Below are positions 34,401 through 43,645 of a stretch of 64,000 nucleotides of DNA, in pieces. The notes under the pieces were generated by a model. It was not told the origin of the DNA. It made no database searches and worked only from the letters and a program-made list of their open reading frames with translations. Position numbers and translations under genes: made by a program. The stretch lies in assembly GCF_000003815.2 (NCBI RefSeq), contig NC_049996.1:1282751-1346750 (forward strand). Reading direction: 5' to 3'. Positions within the stretch are counted from its first letter, which is position 1. Every line of letters starts with the position of its first letter. This DNA comes from Branchiostoma floridae (lineage: Eukaryota > Chordata > Leptocardii > Amphioxiformes > Branchiostomatidae).

Positions 34401-37256
34401 AAAGCGAGATGCCGAGGGTACGATGGAACTGCCATTCTCATGCTTTAAAATCTTCTTGATCGATTTTCGGCAGTATCCAAAGATGTACCCTCTAAGACTT
34501 ACATGTTCGCCTGTGGTGACACTCCGTAGAACGGATATGGAGGAGGTCCGAAGAGAGAGGAAATGGACAAAACAAAATTGCCAATGGCGTAGAGGATGGA
34601 GACCGACACTATAGTCCTATATGAGGTGCAGATGGATGAAAACATGGAATGATGCAAAAGCAAGCTGTTACACATAGCTACATGTAGGGCCTTTCTCCAA
34701 ATCTGTTCGTCATGACAGTCATCTGTAGCAGTCAAAATTCATCAGTGACTTTGACTCTCCTCTTCAATTAGAATGTTTTGGAATAGGGTATGATCTAGAA
34801 TCTTAGAATGACGATCTTTTAATCTGTCGATCCTAGAATGACGATCTTAGAACCTGACGATCCTATAACCCGACGATCCTAGAACTTTACGATCCTGGAA
34901 CCTGACGATCCTAGAATCTGACGATCCTAGAATCCGACGATCCTAGGATGTTAGAATCTAAGAATAATAATCTTAGAACCTTGGAAGAATGACCTTCAAG
35001 TCGATGGTATTGGAATCTAAGAATGATGATCTTAGAATCATCGAATGCTAATCTTAGAATGGGCATTTTGAACTTCGAATAATGATCCCACAATATTAGA
35101 ACAAAGGTCTCAGAATGATGATGCTACAGAATTCAGTTCGACGAACAGGTTTGGTGATGACGTGCAAGCATGGACGATGGTCAGCTCTGGCAGAAGCTTT
35201 CGTTACTTATTAGATACGTACATCTTGCCAGACGGCGAGGGTCCAAGGAATGGATACGGGTGAGGTCCCACGAGATCTGACAGGGACATAATCAGATGCC
35301 CAAGACAGTAGACCATTGACACCGACACTATTGTCCTGGATTAGGTAAGTTCATCAATGGGAAGAAAACATCATCATCCACAGATCAAACGCATTCATGT
35401 AATCACGTATCATGTCGTCAGGAATGTCTTCGAAGCATAAGATTTGTATACTGCAATATAGAAATAATTGACATGGCATCAATGATGTATTAGTCGCTCT
35501 ATTAGATCATTATTATCATGCTATTACATCAAGTATTATCTTATATCTATTTGGTCCATTTTCAATTCAGATTTGAGCATTGGAATGTCATTTTGGGTTC
35601 GTAGGCATTTGGTTCCTGTCACAATTGTCTAAATAAGAAAATTGTAAGGAATGTTAGTAACGGTGACTCTGCGATGCTTCCTCTCTTTGTGGGCTTGTTT
35701 ATCAGACCTGTAAAAAGGAGGGGTAACCAATATTCGTTGTTTTTAAAAACAAGAATTTAGTAGGGATGTATAGCCGACGAATATTGGTTTTTAATAGCAA
35801 AATTTTCAAAATATGTAACAATACAAAATAGGAAACATCGTCTGTGTACTTGATATCCTAAATAACCTTTTTCTTTTTTTAAAATAACGGATATAGGTTA
35901 CCCCGGCTGCGGATTAAGGTGATCTATTGTTTAAAAAGTCTCTGCGTACCAGTACTTTCCGAGCCAACTGTCTGCCATGATGGCGCCGAGGATGGGAGTG
36001 AAGTAACAGCCGAATGTGAAGGCATGGTAGATAGCTGTGGAGGTGGAGTCATCAAACAGCAGCGCTTCCAGCAGGTAAATGGTCAGAATTGCTGCAATTG
36101 ACAACAAAGCAATCAACAAAAGAGATAACAAAAGTACAGCGGCATTCGTCAGGATTTCAACATCTCTATATGCATACATACATGCAAACAAGTGGATACA
36201 AATGGAGTGAAAAATAGGTATAAGAAAATGTCAACATGCTGAGTTTAACATATCGTATACACTACTGGTATTAAGGTCTAAACATCTTTGACATATTTAT
36301 CTATTTAAACACAGTTATCCCCTCCTAGAATGTGACGAAATATATGTATGGGATTGGAATGTATTGGATTCTTTTGAACAAGTAGTAAGAATCGAAGGAT
36401 GAGCAGCTTTGTAAAGACCAAGGCATGAGACTTTTTTTAAAGAACAGATGATATTTATTGCCAAAATTTACCAAAGAAAACATAAACATCCGCGAACAGT
36501 GTGCCTTGTGGAATTGAAGGTGGTAATAGTCAGGACTATAGAAGAGTAAATGTTAGAGATTGTGCATGAAAACTTAAACAAAGTATGTATATGTACCTTA
36601 TTTTCGTTCAAGCAGCTAGTAAAGGGAATATGAAAATAAGAAAAGTTTTGCTGTACTTACCTTTCATGCCATAAAAGGAGAATCTCTCGCAGAACTCATT
36701 TCCGACGATGAACCCGATACACTTGGGGAATCCACGGAACTTGTCGCAGAACTGAAATGCATAAAGATTAAGAATTTTACCTTCGTTCTTCGACAAATTT
36801 AAACATAGTACATGTATCATAAATTTGGGAAAGAAATCAACAAGGAAAACGTAAGACGTCTTACGTTTTTTAGCATTGGAAGATTGATAATGATACATCG
36901 TGGCGTTTTCTCTTTTGTGTAATCAATACAATAAGAAATGCCGCGGTACTCAAGCTACTACAACGTATATAGTGACGTTGTTCCCAAAGTTTTGCTACAT
37001 TGTTGAAGTCAGTTTGTCAAATAAATTATCAGAATACCGTTGAATAGAGAATATAAAAGCGTTTTCTGCAAATGTTAGCTAATGATAGCTAGACAGATTT
37101 TCAAAAATCCATGTGGAATGGAACAACATCAGTTGATGAACAGCCGTAACAAAATCTTTATTTTGATAAAATTATTAAATGTTAAATTTTTACCCCAGGA
37201 TCCTCCTCTGGCTCTTGCTCCATCTTAGACTTCTCCTCGCTTTCTCCGCGACCCAT
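21197..37256 (-). CDS. SLC15A1/A2-like: proton-coupled oligopeptide transporter (PEPT1/PEPT2 type), complete
   Basis: Twenty-three coding exons per transcript, all GT..AG with consistent phases, encode 762 residues (human PEPT1 has 708, PEPT2 729). The protein would move di- and tripeptides with protons into the cell across the plasma membrane. Visible are the POT motif E40xxER44F with YG at 48-49, His74 in helix 2, GTGGIKPCVSAFGGDQF (about 150-166), helix 7 FWALFDQQGSRW (about 305-316), a large extracellular domain (about 397-612, exons 15-20) between helices 9 and 10, and SYSQAPKSMKSVLQAAWLLT in helices 10-11. The extracellular domain separates PEPT1/2 from the peptide-histidine transporters. 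Exon 4 occurs in two alternative copies (34,503-34,616 and 35,222-35,335). The start ATG has no competitor upstream in its exon. Whether it is orthologous to A1, A2 or to both needs a tree. Confidence 0.93.
21740..21835 (-). CDS. peptide transporter exon 22 (last membrane helix)
   Basis: Encodes residues 681-712: FFMFAGLMGAVVIIFAIMAY, a strongly hydrophobic helix 12, then YTYNEIPK. Confidence 0.92.
22458..22565 (-). CDS. peptide transporter exon 21
   Basis: Encodes residues 645-680, including APKSMKSVLQAAWLLTVAFG, the best-conserved C-terminal block of PEPT proteins. Confidence 0.95.
22830..22998. repeat. partial GTTCACCTTTAT-family MITE (intron 20)
   Basis: Contains ttagggatacc and gggatatgttacccc followed by ataaaggtaacct, matching the ends of the element at 19,799-20,005 but degraded. 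Confidence 0.45.
23072..23203 (-). CDS. peptide transporter exon 20
   Basis: Encodes residues 601-644: end of the extracellular domain, then LYQIPQYFIITTGEVLFSVT and GLDFSYSQ (helix 10). Its 5' half with the acceptor is duplicated at 23,289-23,428. Confidence 0.95.
23150..23428 (-). repeat. 139-bp tandem duplication covering the 5' half of exon 20
   Basis: The segment from acaggatactcatggagctg to ttttaacccacagt occurs at 23,150-23,288 and again at 23,289-23,428 with few differences. The second copy includes a working-looking acceptor and a truncated exon in the same frame, but lacks the exon's own donor. It lies upstream of the true exon in transcript order. Confidence 0.85.
23752..23862. 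repeat. partial GTTCACCTTTAT-family MITE (intron 19)
   Basis: Contains ttagggatatcaagttgg and agatataggttaccctgc, shared with the copies at 19,799-20,005 and 22,830-22,998. Confidence 0.5.
24005..24400. repeat. diverged tandem repeat of about 180 bp in intron 19
   Basis: The phrase ttgctt(a/g)ccccatggacaa occurs near 24,010 and 24,300, and aagataaat(g/t)ttctgtgagg near 24,188 and 24,367. This indicates two diverged copies of a longer unit. Confidence 0.55.
24590..24710 (-). CDS. peptide transporter exon 19 (extracellular domain)
   Basis: Encodes the last base of Asp560 and residues 561-600, including YVNNTKADQDELVG and GGGYTVVVYNDGTE. An N-glycosylation-type NNT is present. Confidence 0.9.
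25228..25371 (-). CDS. peptide transporter exon 18 (extracellular domain)
   Basis: Encodes residues 512 (last base) to 560 (first two bases), including VIFMLDPDTIGNNVTVRIE and YVVKEPG. Confidence 0.9.
25814..25860 (-). CDS. peptide transporter exon 17 (extracellular domain)
   Basis: A 47-nt exon encoding residues 497-511 (FHTDWDKPDKADPKM) and two bases of Arg512. Phases agree with both neighbours. Confidence 0.88.
26213..26374 (-). CDS. peptide transporter exon 16 (extracellular domain)
   Basis: Encodes residues 443-496, including GEQKLYNVPKGNHTIDFTCN and NTVIITEKNGTLHAPPQ. It has two N-glycosylation-type sequons (NHT, NGT). Confidence 0.9.
26844..26981 (-). CDS. peptide transporter exon 15 (start of extracellular domain)
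   Basis: Encodes residues 397-442, including YSGLRIINMADCELTATF and FDAIAYK. Confidence 0.9.
27458..27539 (-). CDS. peptide transporter exon 14 (helix 9)
   Basis: Encodes residues 370-396: PLQRMCAGMTFAAGAFVVAG and FIQIALQ. Confidence 0.92.
27791..27879 (-). CDS. peptide transporter exon 13 (helix 8)
   Basis: Encodes residues 340-368 and two bases of Arg369: FVNPALILILIPIFEGVIYP. Matches the PEPT helix 8 block. Confidence 0.93.
28030..28065 (-). CDS. peptide transporter exon 12 (36-nt micro-exon)
   Basis: Encodes residues 328-339, GPLGKMKPDQIQ. Both splice sites and phase 0 at each side agree with its neighbours. Confidence 0.88.
28217..28411. repeat. (GA)n/(GT)n microsatellite in intron 11
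   Basis: Imperfect then perfect ga dinucleotides with a short gt run. It creates spurious Ser/Leu-rich open frames on the minus strand. Confidence 0.95.
28451..28495 (-). CDS. peptide transporter exon 11 (45 nt)
   Basis: Encodes residues 313-327, GSRWTLQAYRMNYDL, completing the FDQQGSRW block with exon 10. Confidence 0.93.
28655..28744 (-). CDS. peptide transporter exon 10 (helix 7)
   Basis: Encodes residues 283-312, ending YMYIPLPVFWALFDQQ, the diagnostic helix 7 of PEPT transporters. Confidence 0.95.
29245..29328 (-). CDS. peptide transporter exon 9 (cytoplasmic loop)
   Basis: Encodes residues 255-282, a charged loop ending REHWMDYCDTTKYE, matching the HWLDWA-type loop of PEPT proteins. 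Confidence 0.9.
29507..29589 (-). CDS. peptide transporter exon 8 (helix 6 end)
   Basis: Encodes residues 227 (two bases) to 254, LFVVGTPFYKRNPPQGNVVV then LVSKAIG. Confidence 0.92.
29858..29935 (-). CDS. peptide transporter exon 7
   Basis: Encodes residues 201 (two bases) to 226 plus one base: DVQCYGADCFPLAFGVPAIL, including two cysteines conserved in the family. Confidence 0.93.
29936..31488. other. intron 6, nothing recognised
   Basis: About 1.55 kb of AT-rich intron with a short (ta)n at about 30,927 and degenerate ttaggg-like bits near 30,715. No exon duplicate or transposon end is visible. Confidence 0.4.
31489..31579 (-). CDS. peptide transporter exon 6 (helix 5)
   Basis: Encodes residues 171-200 plus one base: MFFSIFYFAINAGSLISTLV, the FYFxINxGS signature of POT transporters. 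Confidence 0.95.
32008..32297. repeat. 30-bp minisatellite in intron 5
   Basis: Nine or so units of cgtctagctgtacaacctgt plus cacacctaac, some shortened. It ends about 100 bp before exon 5. There are no spacers of distinct sequence, so it is not CRISPR. Confidence 0.95.
32395..32494 (-). CDS. peptide transporter exon 5 (helix 4)
   Basis: Encodes residues 137 (last base) to 170: GLVLIALGTGGIKPCVSAFG then GDQFKDGQ, the second PTR2-family signature. Confidence 0.95.
32535..32940. repeat. long foldback element, about 185-bp arms, in intron 4
   Basis: Sequence from cagacaccctctggcttaat to gaattctggctc is matched in reverse complement out to 32,940. Blocks such as gattgcaattagatgtct and ccagtttaatttcggaca appear on both arms, with a loop near 32,722-32,740. 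It has no coding capacity. Confidence 0.8.
33005..33200. repeat. 79-bp tandem repeat in intron 4
   Basis: The block gatgaaacacaatgaataga followed by atgaactggttcatgcatta recurs at a 79-bp interval, with a partial third unit. Confidence 0.8.
34030..34345. mobile_element. about 310-bp MITE with GCTAYGGTCACAATT ends
   Basis: The left end gctacggtcacaatt (34,034) and the right end aattgtgaccatagc (ends 34,340) are inverted copies, with similarity continuing a few bases outward (tgcttatg/cattagca). The interior is GC-rich, unlike the surrounding intron. The duplication at the insertion site is unclear. Confidence 0.65.
34503..34616 (-). CDS. peptide transporter alternative exon 4b (helix 3)
   Basis: Encodes one base of Trp99, residues 100-136 and two bases of Ile137: TIVSVSILYAIGNFVLSISS then LFGPPPYPFYGVSPQAN. 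The acceptor is catatag, the donor gtaagt. Same length and phases as exon 4a at 35,222-35,335; identity is 21 of 38 residues. Either copy joins exon 3 (ending KYTG) to exon 5 in frame. Confidence 0.92.
34790..35110. repeat. about 18-bp minisatellite between exons 4a and 4b
   Basis: Variants of gacgatcctagaa(c/t)ct repeat with about 18-bp spacing, becoming irregular (agaatgatgatcttagaatc) toward 35,110. Confidence 0.85.
35222..35335 (-). CDS. peptide transporter alternative exon 4a (helix 3)
   Basis: Encodes TIVSVSMVYCLGHLIMSLSD then LVGPHPYPFLGPSPSGK, flanked by the same partial codons as exon 4b. The acceptor is taatccag, the donor gtacgt. Open and in frame over all 114 nt with conservative replacements, so it looks maintained rather than decaying. 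Inclusion of both 4a and 4b would keep frame but add an extra helix, which would disturb the 12-helix fold. Confidence 0.88.
35708..35924. mobile_element. GTTCACCTTTAT-family MITE (intron 3)
   Basis: Ends at ggatataggttaccccggct and gcggattaaggtgatc, and starts with a gggtaacc-bearing inverted end. It stops about 25 bp from exon 3's donor. Confidence 0.5.
35950..36091 (-). CDS. peptide transporter exon 3 (helices 1-2)
   Basis: Encodes two bases of Ala52, residues 53-98 and two bases of Trp99: ILTIYLLEALLFDDSTSTAI, then YHAFTFGCYFTPILGAIMAD with His74, then SWLGKY. Confidence 0.95.
36661..36751 (-). CDS. peptide transporter exon 2 (ExxERF motif)
   Basis: Encodes residues 22-51 plus one base: FPKCIGFIVGNEFCERFSFY then GMK. 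ExxER couples proton binding to transport in this family. Confidence 0.95.
37194..37256 (-). CDS. peptide transporter exon 1 (coding start)
   Basis: Encodes residues 1-21, MGRGESEEKSKMEQEPEEDP then G, a charged cytoplasmic N terminus. The ATG is preceded by catcaac and by an exon-like 5' leader back to a cttttgcag acceptor at about 37,319, which suggests at least one upstream non-coding exon. Confidence 0.8.
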
Positions 37257-37261
37257 GTTGA

Positions 37262-37269
37262 TGACGTCA
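37262..37269 (-). promoter_or_regulatory. CRE palindrome beside the transporter start codon
   Basis: A perfect tgacgtca six bases from the ATG, in the inferred 5' leader. It is a CREB/ATF-type site by sequence; a role here is conjecture. Confidence 0.25.
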
Positions 37270-37319
37270 GGTAGTCAGGAAGCGTCAAAAAATACGTCGA
37301 TAATCTTGTAAAGTTTGCT

Positions 37320-38384
37320 GCAAAAGAATAGAAGACAATAATTTTGATGCTAAAATGTCAAAAACTGATGTCTAACAATTAGTATACGTAATAGAAAACC
37401 TAATGAAAGTTTGTTACAGATAATGGAAAAATCAGTTACCAGTATCTTAATGCCAAAATCAACCTAAATCTAAACCATCCATACTTTTCTTTACCTCTAC
37501 TAAAACAGACTATTTAATCTTCACCTTTCATATGTAGGATGCAGAAAATTATGCAGAAAAAAAATGAAGAATGTAAGAAAAAAATGCACGTTACAGAGTT
37601 TCTTTAAAGCAAGGTAAGCTCTTAGTGCATAAAGTTATGCTAAGCCCATGACAAGACCGCAGCACATCAGTTGACTACTTGAACACTGCACCTTGTCGTA
37701 TAGGACCTTTCATATATGTATATAACCTTGGTAGGCTTGGAGGGGGCGTGTCTAAAATAAACTTAATTTCAGACACCTGGCGCCGTGCGTACAAAACTGT
37801 GTACGTGACAGCAAAAGCGTCGTCTTATTCAATTATCAAATGTTTGTTTTTTTACATTATCATGCGCAAAAATGATTCTATGGATCGTATCCTCTTGACA
37901 CTGTGAGACTCAGTGCGTTCTAAAGAGTAAATATACCATAGCATGTAAAGTATTCTATTCTGACGGCGCAGTTTGGAGTAATTAAGATTATTTAGTATAG
38001 CTTGACAGCTTTTGTTACCACGTCATGCTCAAAATATGATTGTATAGATCGTTTTCTTTCAATACTTTGAAACCCCTGTGCTTTGTAAGATGAAAAAAGA
38101 CAATGGATATACTATGTATTATCCTGATGGAGAATTATGTTGACATAAAGATCTCTAGTTGGGCTTCAGGTGGTACATATTCAAACACGCGCTTTTGTCA
38201 TTTGATCATGCTCGAAATATCAGTCAATACATGCATGCATAGTTTGCCCTTGGCACTTTGAAACTCTGTTCTATCTAAGATACGGAGCATTGTATTCTGG
38301 TGGTACAATAAAAATATTGTTTAGTTTTACTTCAGTCGATCTAGTTAACCTGTACTACCGACCCGTCTTTAGGGAAAGAGACAA
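37320..38384. other. upstream of the transporter, nothing recognised
   Basis: Promoter and non-coding first exon(s) of the transporter may lie here, but no TATA box or donor can be assigned with confidence. Confidence 0.3.
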
Positions 38385-38780
38385 GGAAAATGTGACACTG
38401 CGCTTATTTCATAAGTTAATAACTTACTTTAGCGGTGCCACCTCCAAAGAACAATAATAAGGCAAAGGTACCCCCATAGCCTTTTTGAGGCCATGGTAGC
38501 AGTGGGTTGTTATGCAATCTGTTTAGGGCACGGTATTAGAAGACAAAGCCCATCCCTCTACTTCTATTGTCTTTTACCTCCTCAATCGAATTAGTCAGGT
38601 TCCTATTTTTAGCAAGGATATTCGTGTTAAGATATGTGCCTTTTCCAAGGGCACGACTTCGGTGGTATGTCAACGATGGATTAGAACACGGGACCTCTGG
38701 AATCTAGACCAACACCCGAACCATCACGCCAACACGACCCGGTTGTTGCCCGAATGACCCAGTGAAACGAGGTCACCCCC
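38385..38780 (-). mobile_element. tRNA-derived SINE, minus strand
   Basis: On the minus strand a tRNA-like head (gttggcgtgatggttcgggtg, then tcccgtgttctaatcc) is followed by gtgcccttggaaaaggcaca and a body reading toward ggtaaaagacaatagaagta. The body resembles 52,985-53,475, so the copies form one family. Confidence 0.6.
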
Positions 38781-39137
38781 TCCCAAGCGACAGGCTCCGC
38801 CCGAGCTCTATATGTACAGGTGTGGTCACTCTTTGCGTTGGTCAGCTCCGATAAACCATATGTTGCCACAGGTGCTCAAGTGACCATGTCAGTACTTTTG
38901 ATAAGACTTTGTATCCCAAGTAACAAAAGGTGAACAAATTTACCTACGGGGCAATAAACGACATGCTTCGTAGAATCCCTTTATGAAGCTTTGCACAGCC
39001 GTGAACGAACAGGTATTACTCTAACCGCAGGTGTGCGTAAAACAATAAAGCAATATTGGCAAGAATTTCATTAAGACCGCAAATGTGATGACTAGGGATA
39101 CTTACAAAACATCAAATGACCTCTTGTGACACCAATA

Positions 39138-39420
39138 TTGGTGGCAAAGTGGTGTTGTGGTTAGGGTTGTTGACGCAGAAATTGGAGTTGCTGAGTTCGA
39201 ATGCCTGGATGGTCTTGATGTTGTGCCCTTGGGAAAGGTACTTTACACCGATTCCTTACTCCACTTATACCTAATAAGTAACGGTAAAAATGAGTAGGAC
39301 ATTGTGGGGGCCCCGTGTTTGTAAAGAGCCACACCAACAGCACTATAAAGAACCCACCACACTTATCTAAAAAGGGTATATTCTGGTGTGAGTGGATCAA
39401 ATAAATCTGCACGGATATGA
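39138..39420 (+). mobile_element. tRNA-derived SINE, plus strand
   Basis: An A-box-like ggtgttgtggttagggttg and a B-box gagttcgaatgcc are followed by gtgcccttgggaaaggtact and a long tRNA-unrelated tail ending near aataaatctgcacgg. Confidence 0.7.
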
Positions 39421-41214
39421 AGCTTGTACTGTTCTGTACAAACTTGGTATACTACGCCATGAGGCGGTTTACTGGGCATACAATACAAAGGGAAAGGTAG
39501 TCATACCAACTCACAAATACCCTTAGTGTTTTCTTTTTAAGATGGTGGAAAGGATTTTAGTAAGCAAGTAACTTTTAGCAACCAAGTGTACTGATAAACA
39601 TAGAAATTTTAGGAAATCATATCTGTTATTGGCTTCAATGTTTTGGTGGTTATGAACTTAGACATATCATGACATTTGGATAAATAGAAATGTGCACCCT
39701 GGCATCATTATACAAAAGGACAGACGTTTTCAAAAAAGTGAACTTTTGGACTTTGAATCTTTTGCCATTCAGCAAAAATACTTTTAAACTCTTGGGAGTC
39801 CCATATCTTATCATAGAAACCCTTCAGTTCGGGTATCGCGCGAACACGATAACTGTGTAAACTCGTAAGATGCCACCAACGGTTATAGAGTATCCTTGAT
39901 GTCATTTAGGGCTAGACAGGTCCTTTAGTCCGATTGACAGTGGCTAGTTTAAGTGCTTTTCTGACAGGTGCATGTCCTAATGCATTGAACAAATGCACTT
40001 TTTCATGGGTTAGATTTTTGCATGGGTAGATTTAGGTCCAATTCCCTGACGAACTTGCACTTAAATCGCCCGTTCAACTGACCATTCCTAGAAGCTTGTC
40101 TTTGGCATTAATATTTATTGTTAAAACATTTTTACATGATTTTAAAGTGATTTTTGTTGTTGCAAGAAGGGATTCCCTACAGTAAAGAAACATGCAAAGA
40201 AATATTAGTCTAATTTAGGGTTAGTAAAAAGTTGCTCTGGACCAGTAGATTTGTATGTACGTTGCAAACCAGCACAATTGAATTTTCAAACATTGTCCAA
40301 CTCTGTCATTGCATACTAAACATAAAATTGGCAATATAGAAACTAGAATATTCATCAAGATTAGAAGTTTATTTGCAAGTTGTTACTAGCCTTTTTTGTG
40401 AAAGTTGCTCATTTTATATATGGTTTTATGGCATCATCATGTTGCTGTGTTTATACGTCAACATGGATGTTTAGATAACTGCAACCATTACTTCGTCAGT
40501 TATATTCATTTGCGTGATTAAAAGTCATAAAAACGTCGCAACATTCCTCGATTATCTTTAACGACTACTTCTAACGACTCTCTAAACTTTGTGCAAATCG
40601 TGCAAAGTTTTGGATCCATAACTTGCTGCAAAATCATCTGATTTCACTTTAATAAAATCATTTCAACCTTGACACCCTTGTTTTATACGTAAGCTAGTGC
40701 TATAATCTAGACGGCGAAAGATCTATTGTTACAACTTCAATCCGCCATTGCAAACAGCAACACCTTTGACACAAACGTTAATATATCTTATTGTCACTAC
40801 CATCCTATTGCGGTTACCACAAATTTGTGTGCAAACGTACTCGCAACTTTGGTCCAATTCTCAACTTAAAAAAACACAAGGAGCTGTAGTCTTTTGCGTT
40901 CCTTAAACACATTTTACGCGCCAAGGATTTATAACCCTATACGATAACATTACGGCAGTATACAACAACGCCCCTCTTACAGGTTGTCAACGAGGGAATT
41001 TTAACAAAGGGTTGCTACTCCAGGTTTTGGATCATTGCCAAAACGCCACTACCAATTAATCAGTGAACATAATGGGAGTTTAGGAGCTTGGCAGGGGCGA
41101 AAAGACACGGCTAGTTCAAATATACACATGCCGAGACTACCATGGACTTCTCTAGAACCAAGCCAAGTGCTCACAAAGCCACATTGTACGAATTGTGTAC
41201 TACAACATTTTTTA
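39421..41214. other. intergenic, nothing recognised
   Basis: AT-rich sequence with no supported exon, RNA gene or transposon end. Confidence 0.4.
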
Positions 41215-41463
41215 TCGGTGTCTCACTGCACTTGGGGCACCGCTGCAACACTGCGGGGTTTGTTCACTGCGGTACTGTCGTGTTATTTTCGCCGAGTTCT
41301 AAAAATAATTCTAGACATTGCGTAATACTTAAAAGTATTATTAAGAAGACAACGAAATATGCAAAACATAAGAAAACTCGTTCTTTATCTCCGAAATTTG
41401 TTTAGTAATATTTCGAACCCCGCAGTGCCGCACTGGTACCCCAAGGGCAGTGAGATACCACCT
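41215..41463 (-). mobile_element. PIF/Harbinger-like MITE, copy 1
   Basis: Inverted ends of about 45 bp (ctcactgcacttggggcacc at left, its complement at right) are flanked by tta on both sides (41212-41214 and 41464-41466), a 3-bp duplication typical of PIF/Harbinger elements. The interior matches the copy at 57,124 in reverse orientation (cgttctttatctcc). Confidence 0.7.
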
Positions 41464-42185
41464 TTATGGAGTATCTCACAGGACTGCAGTACGTTAGTGA
41501 CGTCGCTGAGTTCTAAAGTGAACTTGTGATACCCATGTCTTTATAATGGGGATATCATTCCAAAATGTAAGAGTGTGACTGAAAAGACAACGAAACACAC
41601 AAAGCGCAAAAAGAGTAGATTTTTATGGATGAAAACCGTTGAGCTCTCGGTCAAATAGCTCGGCCGCGGGCTTTGAGCACAAAAGTCACCTTCAAGACAG
41701 CTATGCCAACTCCTATTCAAATGCGTGGTTAAACTATACAAAGTGTGATTTGTGACTTATTTGCCCAGCATTTGTCAAAGTCTCAGAGAAAGAGAACTGT
41801 GTACAAAACCCTAATCTTATTTGTCTTACTTATTATGTGCTGTGAAGTTTCTTTTTTTCAAAAAGACTAAACTTGCAAATAAACCGACATGAACTCAACA
41901 TCAACAATACTATGAATTATAGCTTTGTAGTAGAACGTATGTCTCATTCGAATGGCCTGATTGTAGTGATTTATGTAAAAAAGGCATAAACTTTCAAACC
42001 ACAATTGGTAGACTAATGAATTACATTTAACAGCCGGTATAAGCTCTAATAAACTAATAAGGTGGTTGAGTCTGTTTCTTTAGAACTCAAGTTTTACAAT
42101 AACACAGCAACACTACAGTTCCGTATGTGATATATGGAGTTATGGATGAGTGGTACACGTGCTAGCCTGAGTGTCATTCTGGTTA

Positions 42186-42335
42186 ATGTCGTATTTCACT
42201 GCACTTGGGGCACAGGTGTGGCACTGCAGAGTTCAAAGATTACTCAACGAATTTCAGAAATAAAGAACGAATTTTCTTACGCTTTGTGTAATTTGCGGTC
42301 TTCTAAGTCATACTTTTACGTATCATGCAGTTTCT
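42186..42335 (+). mobile_element. PIF/Harbinger-like MITE, truncated copy
   Basis: Has the left end (tttcactgcacttggggcac) and the interior aaagattactcaacgaattt of the copy at 57,124, but lacks the right end. Confidence 0.65.
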
Positions 42336-42544
42336 AGATTACTAAATCCACCCCTTCCGAACCGTCCACTTGGAGTGGTCTATAACCACATGCCGAGGTT
42401 GTTGAACACTAGAATAATGGTTGAGGCGGAGTCAGGACAAACAAATTAGTTCTGCAAACGTGTTCCGTATGGGCCCTGGATAAATACTCAAGCCGTACAA
42501 GAAACAGAAGGGGGTGTCTTATCCAAGATGCACTCTATCCCAAA

Positions 42545-42670
42545 AGCGTTCTAAATCAGAGCGCGCATCCTAGGATATCCTAAACGCGCTCCTTTGCTGT
42601 TTTCGATCGAGCGCATTCTAGATATCCAGAACACGCTCCTTCGCTTGCGACGTGTTCGGGATATCCCAGT
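42545..42670. repeat. imperfect direct repeat of about 58 bp
   Basis: Two related units, each with gagcgc, a gatatcc core and cgctcctt(t/c)gct. Confidence 0.5.
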
Positions 42671-43122
42671 TCTAAGCGCTTCTGGGATATAACAGGGTAC
42701 ATCAAAACGGGGAGCAACTTCAATCAGTTCTTGGGAGAATAGGCGTGAAAGTTCTTTAAGTATCAAAAGATCAAAAGTTGAAAGTTGAAAATAGATGAAA
42801 ACATAACAAAACACAGAGCGTAAAAAGATATCTATCAAATTATCTGAGTGCTCTGTCAAATGGACTGTTGGTAGAACAAGGGGTATTATATATTACACGA
42901 TTCTTTCCGACAAGCAGTTAGCAAAAAAACTAACAAACGTACGTTAACGTTTAAAGACCCTATATCTATATCATCAACGTCATATTGGAAATAAATTGAC
43001 CTCATGTATCATTGTATGTAGATCAACCGTTAACTATGGGATTGGAACTCGTGACTCTTAGTTTCCCGCCAACCGGAGGCGATAGGCCGATGTGACAACA
43101 GAAAGAAGTGACGCACGTCCGC

Positions 43123-43136
43123 GTTGCCATGGCAAC
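43123..43136. promoter_or_regulatory. perfect X-box (RFX-type) palindrome
   Basis: gttgccatggcaac is a full palindromic match to the RFX-factor X-box, often found in promoters of cilium genes. No coding exon is recognised nearby. Confidence 0.35.
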
Positions 43137-43489
43137 GTGCTTGTTTAACGTGTTAACATCAAATAATTGGATTACCAAAACTTACAAAGCCGGACATTTG
43201 TCCACCACGTGAGGAGTGTTTATTTTGGTTTCGGGATTCTTTGATCAGTGGATGTCTGATAAAGGAGAGGTAAAACATATGGACAGCTGACAGAATGGGT
43301 TTTCTTTACTAGGTTTGTTCTAAAGCGTCTGAAGACTGTTACAGCGTTACACTATAGTCACGATAGATGCTTATTCATCGTGGACGTTGTTTGACAAGTG
43401 CTGTACGCCTTGCTATGGCTGAACGTACTGACGTTTTGACCTTACGTACAGACGGGGTCAGAGTTAGGGTGAAAGAAATGAGGGTCTAG

Positions 43490-43556
43490 ATACAGACCTA
43501 GAGACCCAGAGACCCAGAGACCCAGACACACACACACACACACACAAACTCACAGA

Positions 43557-43645
<89 letters not shown>

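Noticed and set aside
39708-39905. 65-codon minus-strand open frame with a protein-like composition
   Set aside because: No recognised motif, no splice context and no neighbours to support it.
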